From Dryomyza anilis (Eukaryota; Arthropoda; Insecta; Diptera; Dryomyzidae): a stretch of DNA of 64,000 nt. Made by a program: the position numbers and the translations under genes. The stretch covers positions 106,900,040 through 106,964,039 of the forward strand of contig OX638130.1 in assembly GCA_951804985.1 (NCBI GenBank). Direction: 5' to 3'. The notes beneath the pieces are model-generated. The model was not told the origin of the DNA, searched no databases, and worked only from the letters and a program-made list of their open reading frames with translations. Below, piece after piece: positions 1 through 13,360 of the stretch; positions within the stretch are counted from its first letter, which is position 1, and each line of letters begins with the position of its first letter.

Positions 1-1216
1 CGTTATCTTCCTTGTACAACGACTCATCTTTGTCGTAGACGATCTGACAGATTTGCTTCTCCTTACCAGGATGTTTGTGCATAAACTCCGCCATGCTGTT
101 GATAATATGTGGAAACCACATAAACATCCCACTATTGACTACGAACAGCCAAAACTGCAAAAAGCACACGAGCAACGTGATTCGTAGATATTTTTTATTA
201 AATAATGGTAATGTCTGTTTCCACATATTATTGAGAAAAGTTAAAATAAAACCACTGTTATTTGTTGGAACTTTAGTTGTACTGTGTGTCATCGACTCAT
301 CCGTTGCCTCAGGTTCAATATGAACTATATTTAACGGTGTCTTGACGCCATTCCATTTAGCCATTTGTTGTAAAACTTCAATAGCTTCCGCCTCCCGGCC
401 AATAGACATCAGAAACTTCGGACTCTCTGGTAGAAAGTACAGCGATAGACCACATAATAAACCGGATATACCGCAGACTAATAAAAACAGACGCCATGGT
501 TTGAATTCTATACCCAGAAATGGCATAGGCAGCACCCACTCCTGATTAATAATTAAAAATGCAAAAAGCGGCAAAGCCATGGTTCCAATTGCATATACAA
601 ACGAAGAGCCCATCATGGCACGCGAGCGTGTTTTGTCAGTGTGAAATTCACCCAGATATGCGTAAATGGTTGCTGAGCTGCCGGAGACTCTAAAACATAT
701 ATAAAATTGAATAAGTAAAAATTAAAAATATAATTTTAAAAATTTACAAGAAACCATTCAGAAAACGTAGCACCACCATTAACCAAAATGTATGCGCAAA
801 GCAAGAGAACAGCGTCACCACAAATCCAGCAATCAATGTAGGGCGTATTACACGTCGACGACCCTCTGTATCGGCCAAATAGCCCCACAGATGTGAACTC
901 ACAATAATGCCAATATAGCCGATTGCACTAAGGATACCTTTGTCTTGATTGGTCAATTGTAGGTCACACTGTGCTATCGGCAGAACAAAACACATGCCAG
1001 TTGTTTCCAACATAAGGTTGTTCATTATCATTCCGGACAGAAAAATTAGAGTATAGTTGAACTTTCCAAATTCTGAAATTAATTCGAAAAATATTAATTA
1101 AAATTCATTGTGTTCAATAAGTTCAAAATATAACTTACTAGTTAGTGATAGAGCTTCTGAAAAGGAAAGGACATTGCCTTTCTTGGAGTCTCCATTGGGG
1201 TATGAAATGGAAAGTA
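1..1216 (-). CDS. SV2-like MFS transporter, 5' part only (runs off left edge)
   Basis: Three exons are visible on the minus strand: 1139-1216, 748-1072 and 1-689. GT/AG junctions keep one frame throughout. The middle exon begins with FGKFNYTLIFLSG and carries the transporter signature DTEGRRRVIRPTL after the second membrane segment. The third exon reads SGSSATIYAYLGEFHT and later YFLPESPKFL, which are typical of synaptic-vesicle-glycoprotein-2-like members of the major facilitator superfamily. It then holds a hydrophilic loop and a further membrane segment (FWLFVVNSGMFMWFPHI). By family, it is a 12-helix membrane transporter; the substrate cannot be read from sequence. The 325-nt middle exon has exactly the length and phase of the equivalent exon in the downstream paralogue at 17.2-21.0 kb, so the two are tandem duplicates. 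Exon 1-689 spans a position where the paralogue has an intron. The start exon was not found; a small inverted-repeat element lies just upstream at 1270-1382. No stop codon is present before the edge. Confidence 0.85.
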
Positions 1217-1269
1217 CTAAAAATATAGAATAAGTTCAGAATTGGATTAACGTATTTTGCTTCATTAAT

Positions 1270-1382
1270 ATTAGAGATGGGCGCTTGCCGTTTTCGTATC
1301 ACGACCGAACATCTGAGTTCGTGCGTGCTAGTTGATGTCTTGCCCGTGCGTGTCCGTGCCTCCAAAATCAGACACGCGGCCA
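1270..1382. mobile_element. Short inverted-repeat element, GATGGGCGCG family, copy 1
   Basis: The left end reads TTAGAGATGGGCGCTTGCC and the right end carries the imperfect inverse (CAGACACGCGGCC). The same pair of ends recurs at 37691-37780, and a right end recurs at 2050-2080. It encodes no protein; the ATG-initiated reading frame inside it is chance. It is probably a miniature non-autonomous DNA element. Confidence 0.5.
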
Positions 1383-1554
1383 TTAAAATTTTTTTTTTAT
1401 AGTTTCTACCCCAATTTTTAAAAAACCCTCCAGCTTCAGAAAATAAAAATTTCGTGGTAATTTAACCTTTTCTTAAAAATCTGATGTTTTGTTTTACTTA
1501 TGGATTTAAGAGAATAAAACAGTATCAAACTTAATTTTTGAATTATTTATTATA

Positions 1555-1860
1555 GGGACTAAAACTATTTGGAATACCGGTTCCTGTTCGAAGACTTTTT
1601 AAAATAGTGGTTCCGGTTCCGATTCTGGTTTTAACCAAAAAATTAAATGTGTTTCTCTTCTAGTTCCATACATTCCGGTTCCGATTCCGGTTCTTTGCGT
1701 TCCCTGACAGGGACTATAATATCTGTTCCGGTTCTGGTTTTGAAATTTTTAAAATAACACTTCCGATTTTAACCAGAAAAAAATATATACGTTCCGGTCC
1801 CACACATTTTTAATAACGATTCTGGTTCCAGAAATCTAAACGGTTCCGGTATTTTTTTCA
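1555..1860. repeat. GTTCCGATTCC-rich degenerate tandem repeat
   Basis: The stretch is built of short motifs such as GGTTCCGATTCCGGTT separated by phrases like CCCTGACAGGGACTA. The same composition and phrases make up the array inside a TBCK intron at 53680-54860, so this is a dispersed family rather than a local expansion. No coding potential. Confidence 0.6.
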
Positions 1861-2080
1861 CGTTTCGTCTGCCTTTTCATGTTTTCCGTGCTTTTTTCGT
1901 ATTTTATCGTGTTTTTCTGTATTTTGTTGTGTTTTTCGTGTATCTTTGTGTCTTTTCAAATCCCGTGCTTCATCGTGCTTCTCGTGCGTGTATGTAAAAT
2001 TAGTCGTCGGGCTCGTGCTCGTGCGTGTCACCTATCGGCGTGCCCGTACCATCAAAAACAGGCACGCGCCCTTCTCTAAT
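1858..2080. mobile_element. GATGGGCGCG family inverted-repeat element, partial copy
   Basis: The right terminus (GGCACGCGCCCTTCTCTAAT) is the inverse of the left end of the copy at 1270. The left terminus is not clear. The interior is rich in CGTG motifs. Confidence 0.35.
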
Positions 2081-2329
2081 TGATATTATTACTTTTCATA
2101 TTTATTATAAATCTTGATTCGAATTTTTGGGTTCTATTAGGGAAAAACGACATTCCTTATTTGATCATTAAGAATTCAACATCCCAGCGGGAAAAATATA
2201 TCAATTGGTTCTGTTACCGGTACCATTGGTACCGACTAAAGACAAGAACTGGAAGATCAGTTCTGTGATTGGTCTAAAGGTCTGCATGATGAGACGGATC
2301 GTGTCCATGCTAAACGAAATAAAAAAGAA

Positions 2330-2650
2330 TATATTTTTTACTAAAAGTACCATTGATACCGGTCACAGAACAGGGTTTTGAGGACTAGTTCTGTGATAGG
2401 TATCTAGGTACCGGTTACAGAACACGATTTTGAAGACCAATATTGAAGACCAGTCCTGTGATAGGTCTAAATGTCTGCAGGAGGTGTTAATTGACCCGTC
2501 TCTAGGACAACGCCATGTTAAAGTTTCCGGTTGGTTTCATATAAAAGGGCCACAACTAGGACCGGTTAACTATCTCCGAGGAACTACTCACGTGCTTAGT
2601 TTAAAACCGGTTCGTTTCCCCGTAGGGATACTAGTCAGCATTTTTACATC
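2330..2650. repeat. Dispersed repeat related to 60195-60508
   Basis: It contains GACAACGCCATGTTAAAGT followed by a TTTCATATAAAAGGG-like phrase, shared with the inverted-repeat element at 60.2-60.5 kb and a diverged copy near 12.47-12.64 kb. It is probably a relic of the same non-autonomous transposon. No gene seen. Confidence 0.45.
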
Positions 2651-2689
2651 AGATATCATTATAAAAAATTTAATAATTTCTTAAATATT

Positions 2690-5115
2690 GTTTTATTGTT
2701 GTACTTTCGTCACACATATCTTAAAAATAATTGCATTTGTTCATATGTTCTACATAGGTTTAAAATTGAAATTAAACTGAGTTACAACCACTTTAAAATG
2801 TATTAATTTATGGATAATTTTATTTATAATTTAGAGTACAGGCATAAAAGTCAGTAAAGAATGATTTTACAATGGCAACTTAACTCGATTTGTGAGTTTA
2901 ACACAGTTTAATCTCAGAATTTAGTTTTACAGTGACTTTAATTCGCAGTTTAAAATGAGTTTAAACGTCTTATATTGGTCGTTTAAACTTAGTTTAGATT
3001 TTTAATGTTTTTGACAAATAATTTACTCAAATATGCGCTTTGTTTCTGGTCGCCGCATTGTCAGTCTGCCTGTTTGTGTTCTTTTTCATTTCTAATATTT
3101 TATGACTGTATAAATCAAAATTTTACTAAAGTTTATCATAAACTACGATTAAACGATGTTTAAACTAGCATTGTGAAACAGACTCCTGATTTAGAGTCTA
3201 AAATTTTAGAGTCTTAAATTTAAATTTCAAAGTTTGATTTCGAATAACCTATTTTTTTTAAGTGACACTTTTAATTTTACTATCTCAGTTTAAATACTTG
3301 TATTATATAGTCAAATTTAATACAATTTTTTATTTGAAAGTTAAAAAACTAAAAAGCTGTTGCTTAATTTACGATGCTCTACTTTTCATTCTTGATCTTT
3401 AGCGTCATTCTTAACCTATCCGATGCATTTCAGATAGTATATACTTGTCATATATATGATCAATAAACAAATTTTGTTTGGTGTGCAGATTATATTAATT
3501 AATTTTACATAAACTGTTTTCATAAACATTTGTTTATTGATAAACATTTTACTGATAAATTACGAAAGTTAGAAACTCATTCATATCATTTGATATAATT
3601 ATTAGTCTCATCGATAACAAATAGACAGATGTTAAGATTCAGATTAGTATTAAGTAAATTTTGAACATATAGTTAATGCGTTTTACTTCCCTTACCTTAC
3701 GATTTATGAGGAAAAAATCATTGGAATTCAAATTGATTAATAAATAAAAATAAATAAAATTGATTAATGTAAGTATTAGTAATAATAAAAATAAAAATAA
3801 AACTGATATCGCTTAATACACAATGTAACAAAATTTAACTATTTAAAAACATTGAAAACAATATTAACATTTTTACGTATATGTGGGGGTAAACACAGAT
3901 GAGGTGGTACCCTATGTTATAAGGCGTCTTTCTTCTATTTTCCGAAATCGAATTACGATATTGCCATGCTAACAATAACATAAGATACATTTTTTTATAT
4001 GATACTATTAGACTACGGCAAACCTCCTCAAAAAGCAATTTTTTCATTTATTCTAGTTTTTACTAACAATTCCTATTTTATTTGAAGTGTTATTAATTAA
4101 TCATATTTGTTCTGATTTACATTCTGATTTATGCTAAAAATTACGCTGAAAAAATGTATTTGGCCTTAAACCAAAAATTATACAAGCCTTACGAATTTAT
4201 GTTATTGCCCTATTAAACAAATCGTCAATTTACTTGTTTATCTGCCATTAATAAAAATAATCAATTTTAATTCAGATAGAACTGTAAATACATTAGTACT
4301 TTTAAAAACCGATACACTTACATTTATCCGCAGCGCCATCTTTTGGATATTCTTTGACAGTACTCATTGTATTCGATAAGACTATATGCAATTTGTGAGG
4401 TTTTTTTATATCTGAATATTTTTTTTAAATACTAATTTATTTCACAGACTTTTTAAACACATTTCTTTTGTATATCATATAAACGCACATTCCAAAAAAA
4501 TTCCACTTAAAAAAAAAATACTAGAACCAATAACAAAACAAGAAAAAACTAAAAATAATTTTGTTTGCGAATTAGTAAACGTTATCGTGTAAACGTCTGC
4601 TCGCCAACACGTTGTGATTCTTACTGACGATTTATAATTCTTTTATCTTGTCCGCCCCTTTATTAAAGTCTGTAATCAGATGGTTGTTCGAAAGGCGTCT
4701 GTTAACCTGGTAGAAATTATGCTAGAGTCGTGTTCGGGAACTGATAATAAAATAGTATTTTTGCCATTTTTTTTTTCAGAATGGAGTATTTTTCTACAAT
4801 TTATATACCACAGTCAACATTAATCGGAAAAGGTTAACCAATGTTTCCTTAATTGATTTTTGTTATCAAATATTGAATATTGAACGAATAACGATTTCTA
4901 TTTCGGTTTCTCTTTCCTTCGGTTTTATTTTTGAGGATAACGGCTCCAAGTAACGGGCGCAAAATCTCTAAAGAACCTCTCTTAACACTTGAGCTGTGCG
5001 AGTTATATTTGTACTCTGGGGACTACAGTTTAATGCCGAATGGCGGTATGAAACGGTTTTTCAAGGAAATGTCTGCCTCAGTCTATTTCCGCCACACTAA
5101 CTGCTGACATACGGC
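2690..5115. other. Gene-free AT-rich interval
   Basis: I see no splice-consistent open frame and no RNA gene. Around 2880-3190 there are several GTTTAAAC-type motifs resembling those at 15650-15985 and 30770-30965, suggesting a worn repeat. Otherwise nothing supportable. Confidence 0.5.
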
Positions 5116-5121
5116 GATATA

Positions 5122-6084
5122 CACAGACAAAAATGCAGCAATATGATGAATTTATTCATAAATATTATGAATTTGTTCACCAACTACATTCATCATTTTG
5201 ATACCACCGTTCATTAAATGACATATTGATGAATATATTCATTATATATATGAAATATTAGTACTATCGATCATAATAGTGAAGAACGAAATATTCAATA
5301 CAATAAATTCGAATCGTCATATTGATATTTTGTTACGAATTTTTCGAAAAAAAAATTGTTTTTAGAAAATAATTCGAAAAAAAAAGTGTTGTTGTAAAAA
5401 TGTTATTAAAAAATTAACAGCAAAAAAATCAGAATTTTTTTTCGAAATATTTGTGTTTGAATAAAAATTTCCAAAAAATATATTTAAAAAAAAATTTGCT
5501 TGAAATTTTTTTTCTATATTTAAAAAAAAAATCTTTCAAAATAATTTTTGTTCGCAAATTTTTTTATTAAAAATTTTTTTTTTTCGAAAAATAAAATTTT
5601 TTCAAAAAAAAAACATTTTTTTTTTTTTTTTAATATTTCTTATAAATATAATTTTTTATTAATAAAAAGTTGTAATTATAATAAATATATTATAAAACAT
5701 TTTACTAATTTATGCATGTCGAGCAAACATTATATAAGAAATAACACACAAGAACTACTTGAGAACTGAGAAGTACGGCAAAAAATTAACGAAAAAAATA
5801 TATATTGTTAGAAATTTGGTTTTATGAACAGCGTTTTTCAATATGATGAACATATATGTTGTATTTTATATTTTGCTTCATTAATATGATGAAAAGTATT
5901 CTTCACATACAGTTCATCATATTGAAGAACACTTTTTCGACAGCTACCAAGCGTTCCTCATATTTATGATAGCATTCATAACACTGATGTCTACAGTCAT
6001 TAATATTATGAATGGTTCTTCAATACAATGAATTATGGTTTGAAGAACGGAATTAATCAATATGATGTACATTTTTTTTCTGTG
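5122..6084. mobile_element. 963-bp MITE, CACAGAAAAAA family, with TA target duplication
   Basis: It begins TA-CACAGACAAAAATG and ends TTTTTTTTCTGTG-TA, so the termini are inverted and flanked by TA, as in Tc1/mariner-type non-autonomous elements. The interior is made of repeated inverted ATGATGAA/TTCATCAT motifs. It holds a segment translating to a string ending in KHYIRNNTQELLEN, which recurs in the sister copies at 7.9-8.75 and 9.5-10.0 kb. That frame is a property of the repeat and not a gene. Confidence 0.75.
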
Positions 6085-6086
6085 TA

Positions 6087-6832
6087 CTTGAGACTTGAGA
6101 AGTACGACAAAAACTGCACACAAAAAATTGTACCAAAAATTTCACCAACTAGCTGGATTCATCACGTATTTTTAAATGTTTTTCATTTTCAATATTTTTT
6201 TTAACATCAAATTTTAAACACAAATTTGTCTCCATTTACACATTTGTGTATTTATAATTCTTAATTATTCGAAGCCTCCATTTCATCATATTAATGAAAA
6301 AGTGAACATCATGTTGATGAATTTTGGTCATCAAACCATATTAATTTAAATATCATAAATCTTATAAGAATTATAAATACGTAAATGTGTAAATGAAGAC
6401 CAATTTTTGTTTGAAATTTCATAATATAAAAAATAATAAAAATGAAAAACACTGAAAAAATACGATTTTAGTTCAATGAATGAAATCATCAATATGATGA
6501 ATACTGGTAGTTGGTGAAATTTTTTTTTGTGTGTGAACGAAAAATAAATATTTTGATTGAAATTTGGTTTAATGGACAGCATTCTTCAATATGTATTAAA
6601 ATGTGTTGTATTTTATGTTCTTGTTCATTAACATGATGAAACGTATTCTTCACATACAGTTCATCATATTGAAGAACACTTTTTCGACAGTTACCAAGCG
6701 TTCATCATATTTATGATAGCATTCATAACATTGATGTCACAGTTATTAATATTATGAATGATTCTTCAATACAATGAAGCATAGTTTGAAGAACGAAATT
6801 CGTCAATATGATGTACATTTTTTTTTCTGTCA
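6087..6832. mobile_element. Partial second CACAGA-family MITE interrupted by a nested inverted-repeat element
   Basis: Directly after the first element, a partial second copy starts (GAGAAGTACGACAAAAA). It is broken by 6116-6536, whose ends are CACACAAAAAAT and its inverse TTTTTTTTGTGTGTG with matching TTTCACCAACT/AGTTGGTGAAA subterminals. It then resumes with GAAATTTGGTTTAATGGAC and ends TTTTTTTTCTGT. This reads as one MITE inserted in another. Confidence 0.55.
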
Positions 6833-7871
6833 AGATAAATTATATAATTCAAAATGTTGAAATGTTGGTTTTTAGAGTATGTTTTCAATATATTGACCAA
6901 TTACCTAAAATTCAAATGTTAGTTTTTTGAGTATGTTTTTAATACATTGACCAATTACCTATAAATTAGTTCTTACTCCGTTATTTAAATTATTCTGTAA
7001 TACTTGGACAGCAAATAATTTAATTTTGAATATATAACAGAAAAAAATCTATAATATTCAATACACTTATCATATAAAGTGAAAATAGTCATATGTGTTG
7101 CAAAAATTACAAAAATTATTTAATTAATTTTTTTTTTGTGTAGCTCGTGACTTTTTTTCTTTCCGTGCACAAAACGAGCATGTGTCTTAGATTTTATTAT
7201 AGCTTATGTTGTTCTCTAATAGTTTATCTCAAATTTTAATATAATAAGAAACATGGAATTTTTTTATAGCATATGTAAATAGATTAAATAAAACATTTTT
7301 ATTAAAATAATAAATTTAAATACTTAAGACATTAAATGTTATGGAAAAAACCTTTAATTGTGTGACAAAAAGTCGGAAAATAAACAATTAAAACAACATA
7401 TCAATTAATTGCACTAATTCTCAAAAGTTCTATGTTGCTTTTTATAAGCCAAATAGATGAGAAAAATTCAAAACCCATATTAGTAACACTACTAATTGTT
7501 TTTGTTTCACGACCCCTGTTGATATATTCAAGATATTGTCTTAAGGTGCTCAAGGTATAGTCAGTACAAAACAACAAACAGTTGACAAAATGCATTGAGT
7601 GGTAGATCGTACAGTTGTTTCAGAGGCAACCAAGCCCCTTCATCAGCGATTTTTCTTTGCAAATTCTACAAATCAAGTCGCTTAAGTTTTCCTTTTCCAA
7701 CGATCATATTAGGAACATTATTTTTTATGTATTTTCGATAACAATTAAAATCAATTTATACTCAGTCTGCCACATTTCGTAGATCTTCAATGTCTCGGTT
7801 TTTTCTCGAGACTAATCGATTCTAATTTTTAAAAAATTTTCATATATTCAAATTTTACGACATAGTACATA

Positions 7872-8750
7872 CACAGAAAAAAATATGTACATCATATTGA
7901 TGAATTCCGTTCTTCACACCATGATTCATTGTATTGAAGAACCATTCATAATATTAATGACTAACGCCATTATAGTTATGATTGCTATCATAAATATGAA
8001 TAACGCTTGGTAACTGTCGAAAAAGTGTTCTTCAATATGATGAACTGTATGTGAAGAATACGTTTCATCATATTAATGAACTAAAATATAAAATACAACA
8101 TATATGTTCATCATATTGAAGAACGCTGTTCATTAAACCAAATTTCTAACAAAATATTTTTTTTGTTTGCCGTACTTCTCAGTTCTCAAGTAGTTCTTGT
8201 GTGTTATTTCTTATATAATGCTTGCATAAATTAGTAAAATGTTTTATAATATATTTAGTATAATTACAACTTTTTATTAATAAAAAATTATATTTATAAA
8301 AAATATATTTTGTTTCGAAAAATTTTATTTTTCGAAAGTTTGTGTTTTCTTTTTCGAAGACATTTTTTTTTCGATAACATTTTTTTTCGAACATTTTTTT
8401 TTCGAACAAATATTTTTTCGATATAACTTTTTTTTTCAAATAATTTATTTGAAATAATTTTTTTGTCCGAATTTTTTTTTTCGGATTATTTTTTAAATTT
8501 TTACAAAAAAAATTTTTCGAATATTTTTATAAAAAAAACCTTTTTTTTTAAAAAAAATATTATGAACAAATTCATCAATATGACAATTCAAATTCATCGT
8601 ATTAAATAATTTGTTCATATATATAATTAATGCATTCATTAATATGTCATTTAATGAACGGTGGTATCAATATGATGAATTTGGTAGTTGTTGAAAAAAT
8701 TCATAATATTTATGAATAAATTCATCATATTGAAGAATTTTCTTTCTGTG
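7872..8750. mobile_element. CACAGA-family MITE, opposite orientation, 879 bp
   Basis: It starts TA-CACAGAAAAAAATATG and ends TTCTTTCTGTG-TA. The internal order of motifs is the reverse complement of 5122-6084, including the conserved KHYIRNNTQELLEN-encoding segment on the minus strand. The family is intact at both ends with a TA duplication. Confidence 0.75.
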
Positions 8751-8759
8751 TACGTTATT

Positions 8760-9480
8760 TAAGCATTTATCATATCGATATCTCAATATTTTTGAATCAA
8801 TCTCGGACTCTGCGAAAACAACGACATTTTATACAGCTACGAGAAAATATGCGTTACAAAATGCCAACATGTGGGATTTTTTTTAACTTTGTCGTGTCGA
8901 AAAACAACAAATTTGAGACATTTCCGAACATAAAACTGACGCATTAAATTGAAGACTATACCAAATTGAACGAGATTGTATTCAATTTCCATTCGGTAAA
9001 CGGTAATTGTTAAAATCCGTAAACAATCGATTATAATATTTATTTTTGCCGTCATCCAATTTAGTTGTCTTCCGCCCTATGCTCTGAATAGGGGCGACAA
9101 CCATTCACATAATGTTAATGTATATGTTTTAATGTAAACGTTAAACATACTATTTAAATACACGTCAAGGAATAAAAAAAAATTAGTTCAAATCATTTAT
9201 AGGGATTTTTTTCTTGTTGCTTGGAAAAACATACAAATTTGTTGTTGGAAAATGTTTATTTCAACCGTTCAACCGTGTCGTCCAACATTTTTTTAACAAC
9301 ATGTTTTTGTCGAATTTTAAGTTTTTTTTTTGTTGGGAAAATGAGGATTTCAAACATTGCGTTGTTTTTGACGTCCAAAAAAATTTTCAAAAATAAAGCT
9401 GTCCACAGACCGAAGCCGAAAATTCTCAAAAAATCTCAAACGAAAATTTTTTTGTTATTGTTTTTTTTTAGGTTATCACT
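8760..9480. other. Gene-free interval between MITEs
   Basis: AT-rich sequence with two overlapping short open frames on the plus strand near 9214-9547. They show no recognisable motif and run into the next MITE. I see no gene here. Confidence 0.4.
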
Positions 9481-9481
9481 G

Positions 9482-10035
9482 CACAGAAAAAAAAATGTAC
9501 ATCATATTGATGAATTCCGTTCTTCAAACCATGATTCATTGTATTGAAGAACCATTCATAATATTAATGACTAACGCCATCAATGTTATGAATACTATCA
9601 TAAATATGAAGAACGCTTGGTAACTGTCGAAAAAGTGTTCTTCAATATGATGATTGTATGTGAAGAATACGTTTCATCATATTAATGAACCAAAACATAA
9701 AATACAACATATATGTTCATCATATTGAAGAACGCTGTTCATTAAACCAAATTTCTACCAAAATATTTTTTTTCGTTCATTTTTTGCCGTACTTCTTAGT
9801 TCTCACGTAGTTCTTGTATGTTATTTCTTATATAATGCTTGCTCGACATGCATAAATTAGTAAAATGTTTTATAATATATTTATTATAATTACTACTTTT
9901 TATTAATAAAAAGTTATATTTATAAAAAATATATTTTTGAAAAAAATACTTTTTTCGAACAATTTTTTTTTCGAACCAATTTTTTTTTTCGAATAAATTT
10001 TTTTTCGAACTAATTTTTTTTCGAACCAATTTTTA
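9482..10035. mobile_element. CACAGA-family MITE, truncated copy
   Basis: It starts CACAGAAAAAAAAATG and follows the 7872-8750 copy closely through the KHYIRNN segment. It then stops in a run of TTTTTTTCGAAC repeats without reaching the second terminus. A palindrome (about 10035-10085, centred on ATGATTTATTTTATAAATG) follows the break. Confidence 0.65.
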
Positions 10036-10236
10036 ATTTATAACATTTATAAAATAAATCATGATTTATTTTATAAATGTTATTTACTGAGAGTTATTCA
10101 GGAATCTCTGACCTCTGGTTACCATTGAAAACGAAATATGTGCCTATGGCGCATATGTGATTTTACCACACACCCAAAACACGCAAATAGCATTGGTTTG
10201 AGTGTTACATCTAAAAGTGAAATTTTAAAACCACGA

Positions 10237-11278
10237 TTATTTATAACCACGGGCACGCATGCAGAAGTCCAGACGCTGAACCCAATTTTCGACGGTTTTC
10301 AAGCATGAATTGGCCGATACTGCTGCAATTTCACGTTCGATATTCGTATTCATCAATCGTCGCTGGCTTGTTGGCATAGACCATAGACTTGACGTAGCCC
10401 CACAGGAAATAGTCTAACGGCGTCAAATCGCACGGCCGAGGCGGCCAATCGACTGGACCATTTCGTGAGATAACACGTTCTCCAAACTTGGTTTCCAATA
10501 AATTGATTGTGGCATTCTCTGTGTGGCTTGCGGCGCCGTCCTGTTGGAACCACATGTCCTCCAAGTCCATATCATCCAATTGGGGCCAAAAATATTCGGT
10601 TATCATTGGACGGTAGCGATTCCCATTCACAGTAACGTGCCGATCTTGATCATCACGGAAGAAGTACCCAATGACGCCGCCGGCCAATAAACCCCACCAA
10701 ACCGTAATTTTTCGGGATGCAATGATGACTCATGGAGTACGTGTGGATTGCTGTCTGACCAATAACGCATATTTTGTTTATTGACGAAGCCATTCAGCCA
10801 GAAATGGGCCTCATCGCTGAAGATGATTTTTCGATGAAAATCCGAAACATTTTCAAGTTGTTGCTCAGTCCAATTCACGAACATACGACGCTTCTGGTGG
10901 TCAAGCGGCTTCAGCTCTTGCGTCAATTTGATTTTGTAAGGATGTAGGCCAAGATCTTTTCGCAAATTTCGCCACAAGGACGTCACAGAGATGCCCAACG
11001 CTTGAGAACGACGTGTGAGAGACACATTTGGGCTTTCTTCAACTGAAGCCTCAGCGGCAGCAATATTCTCGACACTACGGGCACTTCTTTGTCTCACTGG
11101 CACGGGAACATTTTGTACTGTGCCTGTGGATTCAAATTTTTACACTAGACGCTTAATTGTTAATCTGCTAGGACGATTATGACGACCATAAATTGGACGT
11201 AGCGCTCTTAACGTTCGAATTTCGGTAGTAAATTTTAATAATTTCGACTCGTTGTTGGCTCGTATATCTTTCCATCAT
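10237..11278 (-). pseudogene. Decayed Tc1/mariner-superfamily transposase
   Basis: Read on the minus strand, the product begins MERYTSQQRVEIIKIYY. It carries a helix-turn-helix region (LTRRSQALGISVTSLWRNL) and a DDE/D catalytic domain with the segments FSDEAHFWLNGFV, MWFQQDGAASHT and CDLTPLDYFLWGYVKS, a typical IS630-Tc1-mariner arrangement. It ends WVQRLDFCMRARG followed by a stop. It is broken by an in-frame TAA at 11140-11142, by a frameshift near 10690 (between the first and second acidic residues) and by another near 10345, with at least one further disruption in the N-terminal part. It therefore cannot encode an active enzyme. I could not identify the terminal inverted repeats with confidence. 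Confidence 0.85.
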
Positions 11279-11399
11279 GAAATGGCAAACCTTACTGAAG
11301 AGAAATGTCAAAAGAGCGGCAAGAAATATGGGCTGTCCCTGTTGCTCTACTTTTGTAGCGTCCCTGTTGAAAAACCCTTTATAAATTGATTTTTTTTAT

Positions 11400-13355
11400 A
11401 TACATTATAAAATGCTCTTTTTCTTCATGATACAAATATTTAGTTAAGATTTTTCAGAAAAGTGAAAAAAATGGAAATTACAATATTTTTTAGATACGTT
11501 TTTCACCCTTTGATTAAATGGTACAGCTATAACAATTCTCACGGCATAACAGCATAACTCATTTTTCCTTTATATTAAGAGAGCGTCTAGGTCTGTCGTT
11601 ATTCCATGTATTAAGTGATGCCAAAGAGAGATGTGTCTATTAGGCTTTGAACTAATAAAAAAAAAATATTGGCACCATATATTTGAACATATAGAACATG
11701 TAATAACAGCATAAGTCGAATTATTTTGTTATGCTTGAGAACACAGAATTATTTTCATATATAGATTTAAAAATTATTTTATTTTGATGCATCTGTATTA
11801 TTCAATTGTAATTTCAGTTAAATTTACCGATTATTATAACAATATATCTTATTTACTATTTAAATGATATCAAAGGCGGTTATAAAAATTATATAATTTT
11901 TTATGTGTAGTATAAATATATTTACATGAACGAAGAAATTGAGATTATTTCTTATTAATTTGCGATATCATATATACCTATACTCAATTGACAAATTTGT
12001 GTGCAATTAAAATTGTTAACAAGAAAGACACGATCGTGTTTTAGATTAAATTTCACAAAACGGACAAGAGCATTGCAATTGTAAATATAAAATCGTTTAT
12101 TTAATAAAAAAAAATTCTGGCAATTATATATATAAAATAATTAAGATAACGCAAACAATCGGTAATATTGATAAACTCTACGAGAAAAAAGTGTCAATTG
12201 TTTTAAAATTACCTATTACTAGACTGGTGAAAAATCCAAAGTTGTGCAGGAAGGTAATCTTATACATCGTAATCATTATACATCTCATACAATTGACACC
12301 GACTAAGAACAGGTTCTTGGAGACTAGGTCTAATACTTATAACTTGAACTAGTAGATATCTTACATATCCGGTGTTTTTGTTCCTTAACTTTGCGTTAAA
12401 ACTACGAAATTTTCCTAACACGATAGATAACTAGGCACCAGCAGATATCTATTCGTTGAAGTTACGGGCATACAAGCTCTGCATGAAGTATTCATTCAAC
12501 CCTTCCTAGAAAACAGCAGTATTAAAGTTGCCGGCTGTTTCATATAAAAGTGGCAGAAATAGGATTGGTTAATTATTTCCGAGTAACCAGTCACGTGCTC
12601 AGTCTAGAATCAGTACGTTTCCCCATAGCGATGATTTTATTTATGTTTTCATTTATCTACAAATTTTAGAAAACATAGCAAACGATGTTATTAACACAAT
12701 TATTAAGGAATACGAAATATATTTATTACAATTAGATATCTGCACAAATGCATTTGAAACCCACTTCAAGGCATTCATTTTATTTCAAGACATGTACTGT
12801 TGCCGACTCTACATATGCTTGACAACCAAATTAATGTGTTACTCACAACAACAAAGCACAAGTAGTGTCAAAATAAAACACAAACAAGACGTAGTTGTAG
12901 TAAAGAGAATTATAAAAAGGTAAAAATTCAAATACTAAAATGAACTGCTTATGACACTGAATACTCAGTGCATTCAATATTTTTTCATTATTTATTTTTT
13001 TCAAAAAATTTTTTTTTTCGTTGGACAAAACATTTTTTTAACAATTTTTTTTTAGAAAAACACGTAAATATAAACACATAAATATCGACAAGAACATTAC
13101 TGCCGTCGAACGCCGAGCGGCATATTTGTTGTTGTTTTCAAGTTCGTCTTCTCAATCGTTGCGCTCACTCACTGTACTCGTTGGATATTCAGCGACAGTA
13201 TTGTCAGTTGGTTTTGTTTTTCAAAACGTTGAATGTTTTGAAAAAAATAATGTCTTGACACCAATGAAACAAATACTGCAGTGAATGGAAGTCGCTAAGA
13301 AGACCTTACTATAATAGTGTAGACTGCCATTGCAAAATGCACTCAATACTGTAAA
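11400..13355. other. Gene-free AT-rich interval
   Basis: No splice-consistent coding sequence was found. The part 12470-12640 has a diverged copy of the CAACGCCATGTTAAAGT repeat family. Around 12990-13080 there are poly-T/TTCG runs like those in the CACAGA MITEs. Nothing else is supportable. Confidence 0.45.
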
Positions 13356-13360
13356 GTGTA

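Noticed and set aside
1138..1383. 81-aa open frame starting MAACLILEARTRTG
   Set aside because: The first half is a short inverted-repeat element; only 1139-1216, in a different frame, belongs to the transporter.
5548..5769. KHYIRNNTQELLEN-ending open frame as a small gene
   Set aside because: It recurs inside each copy of a MITE with TA-flanked inverted ends, mostly phenylalanine/lysine from poly-T/A runs.
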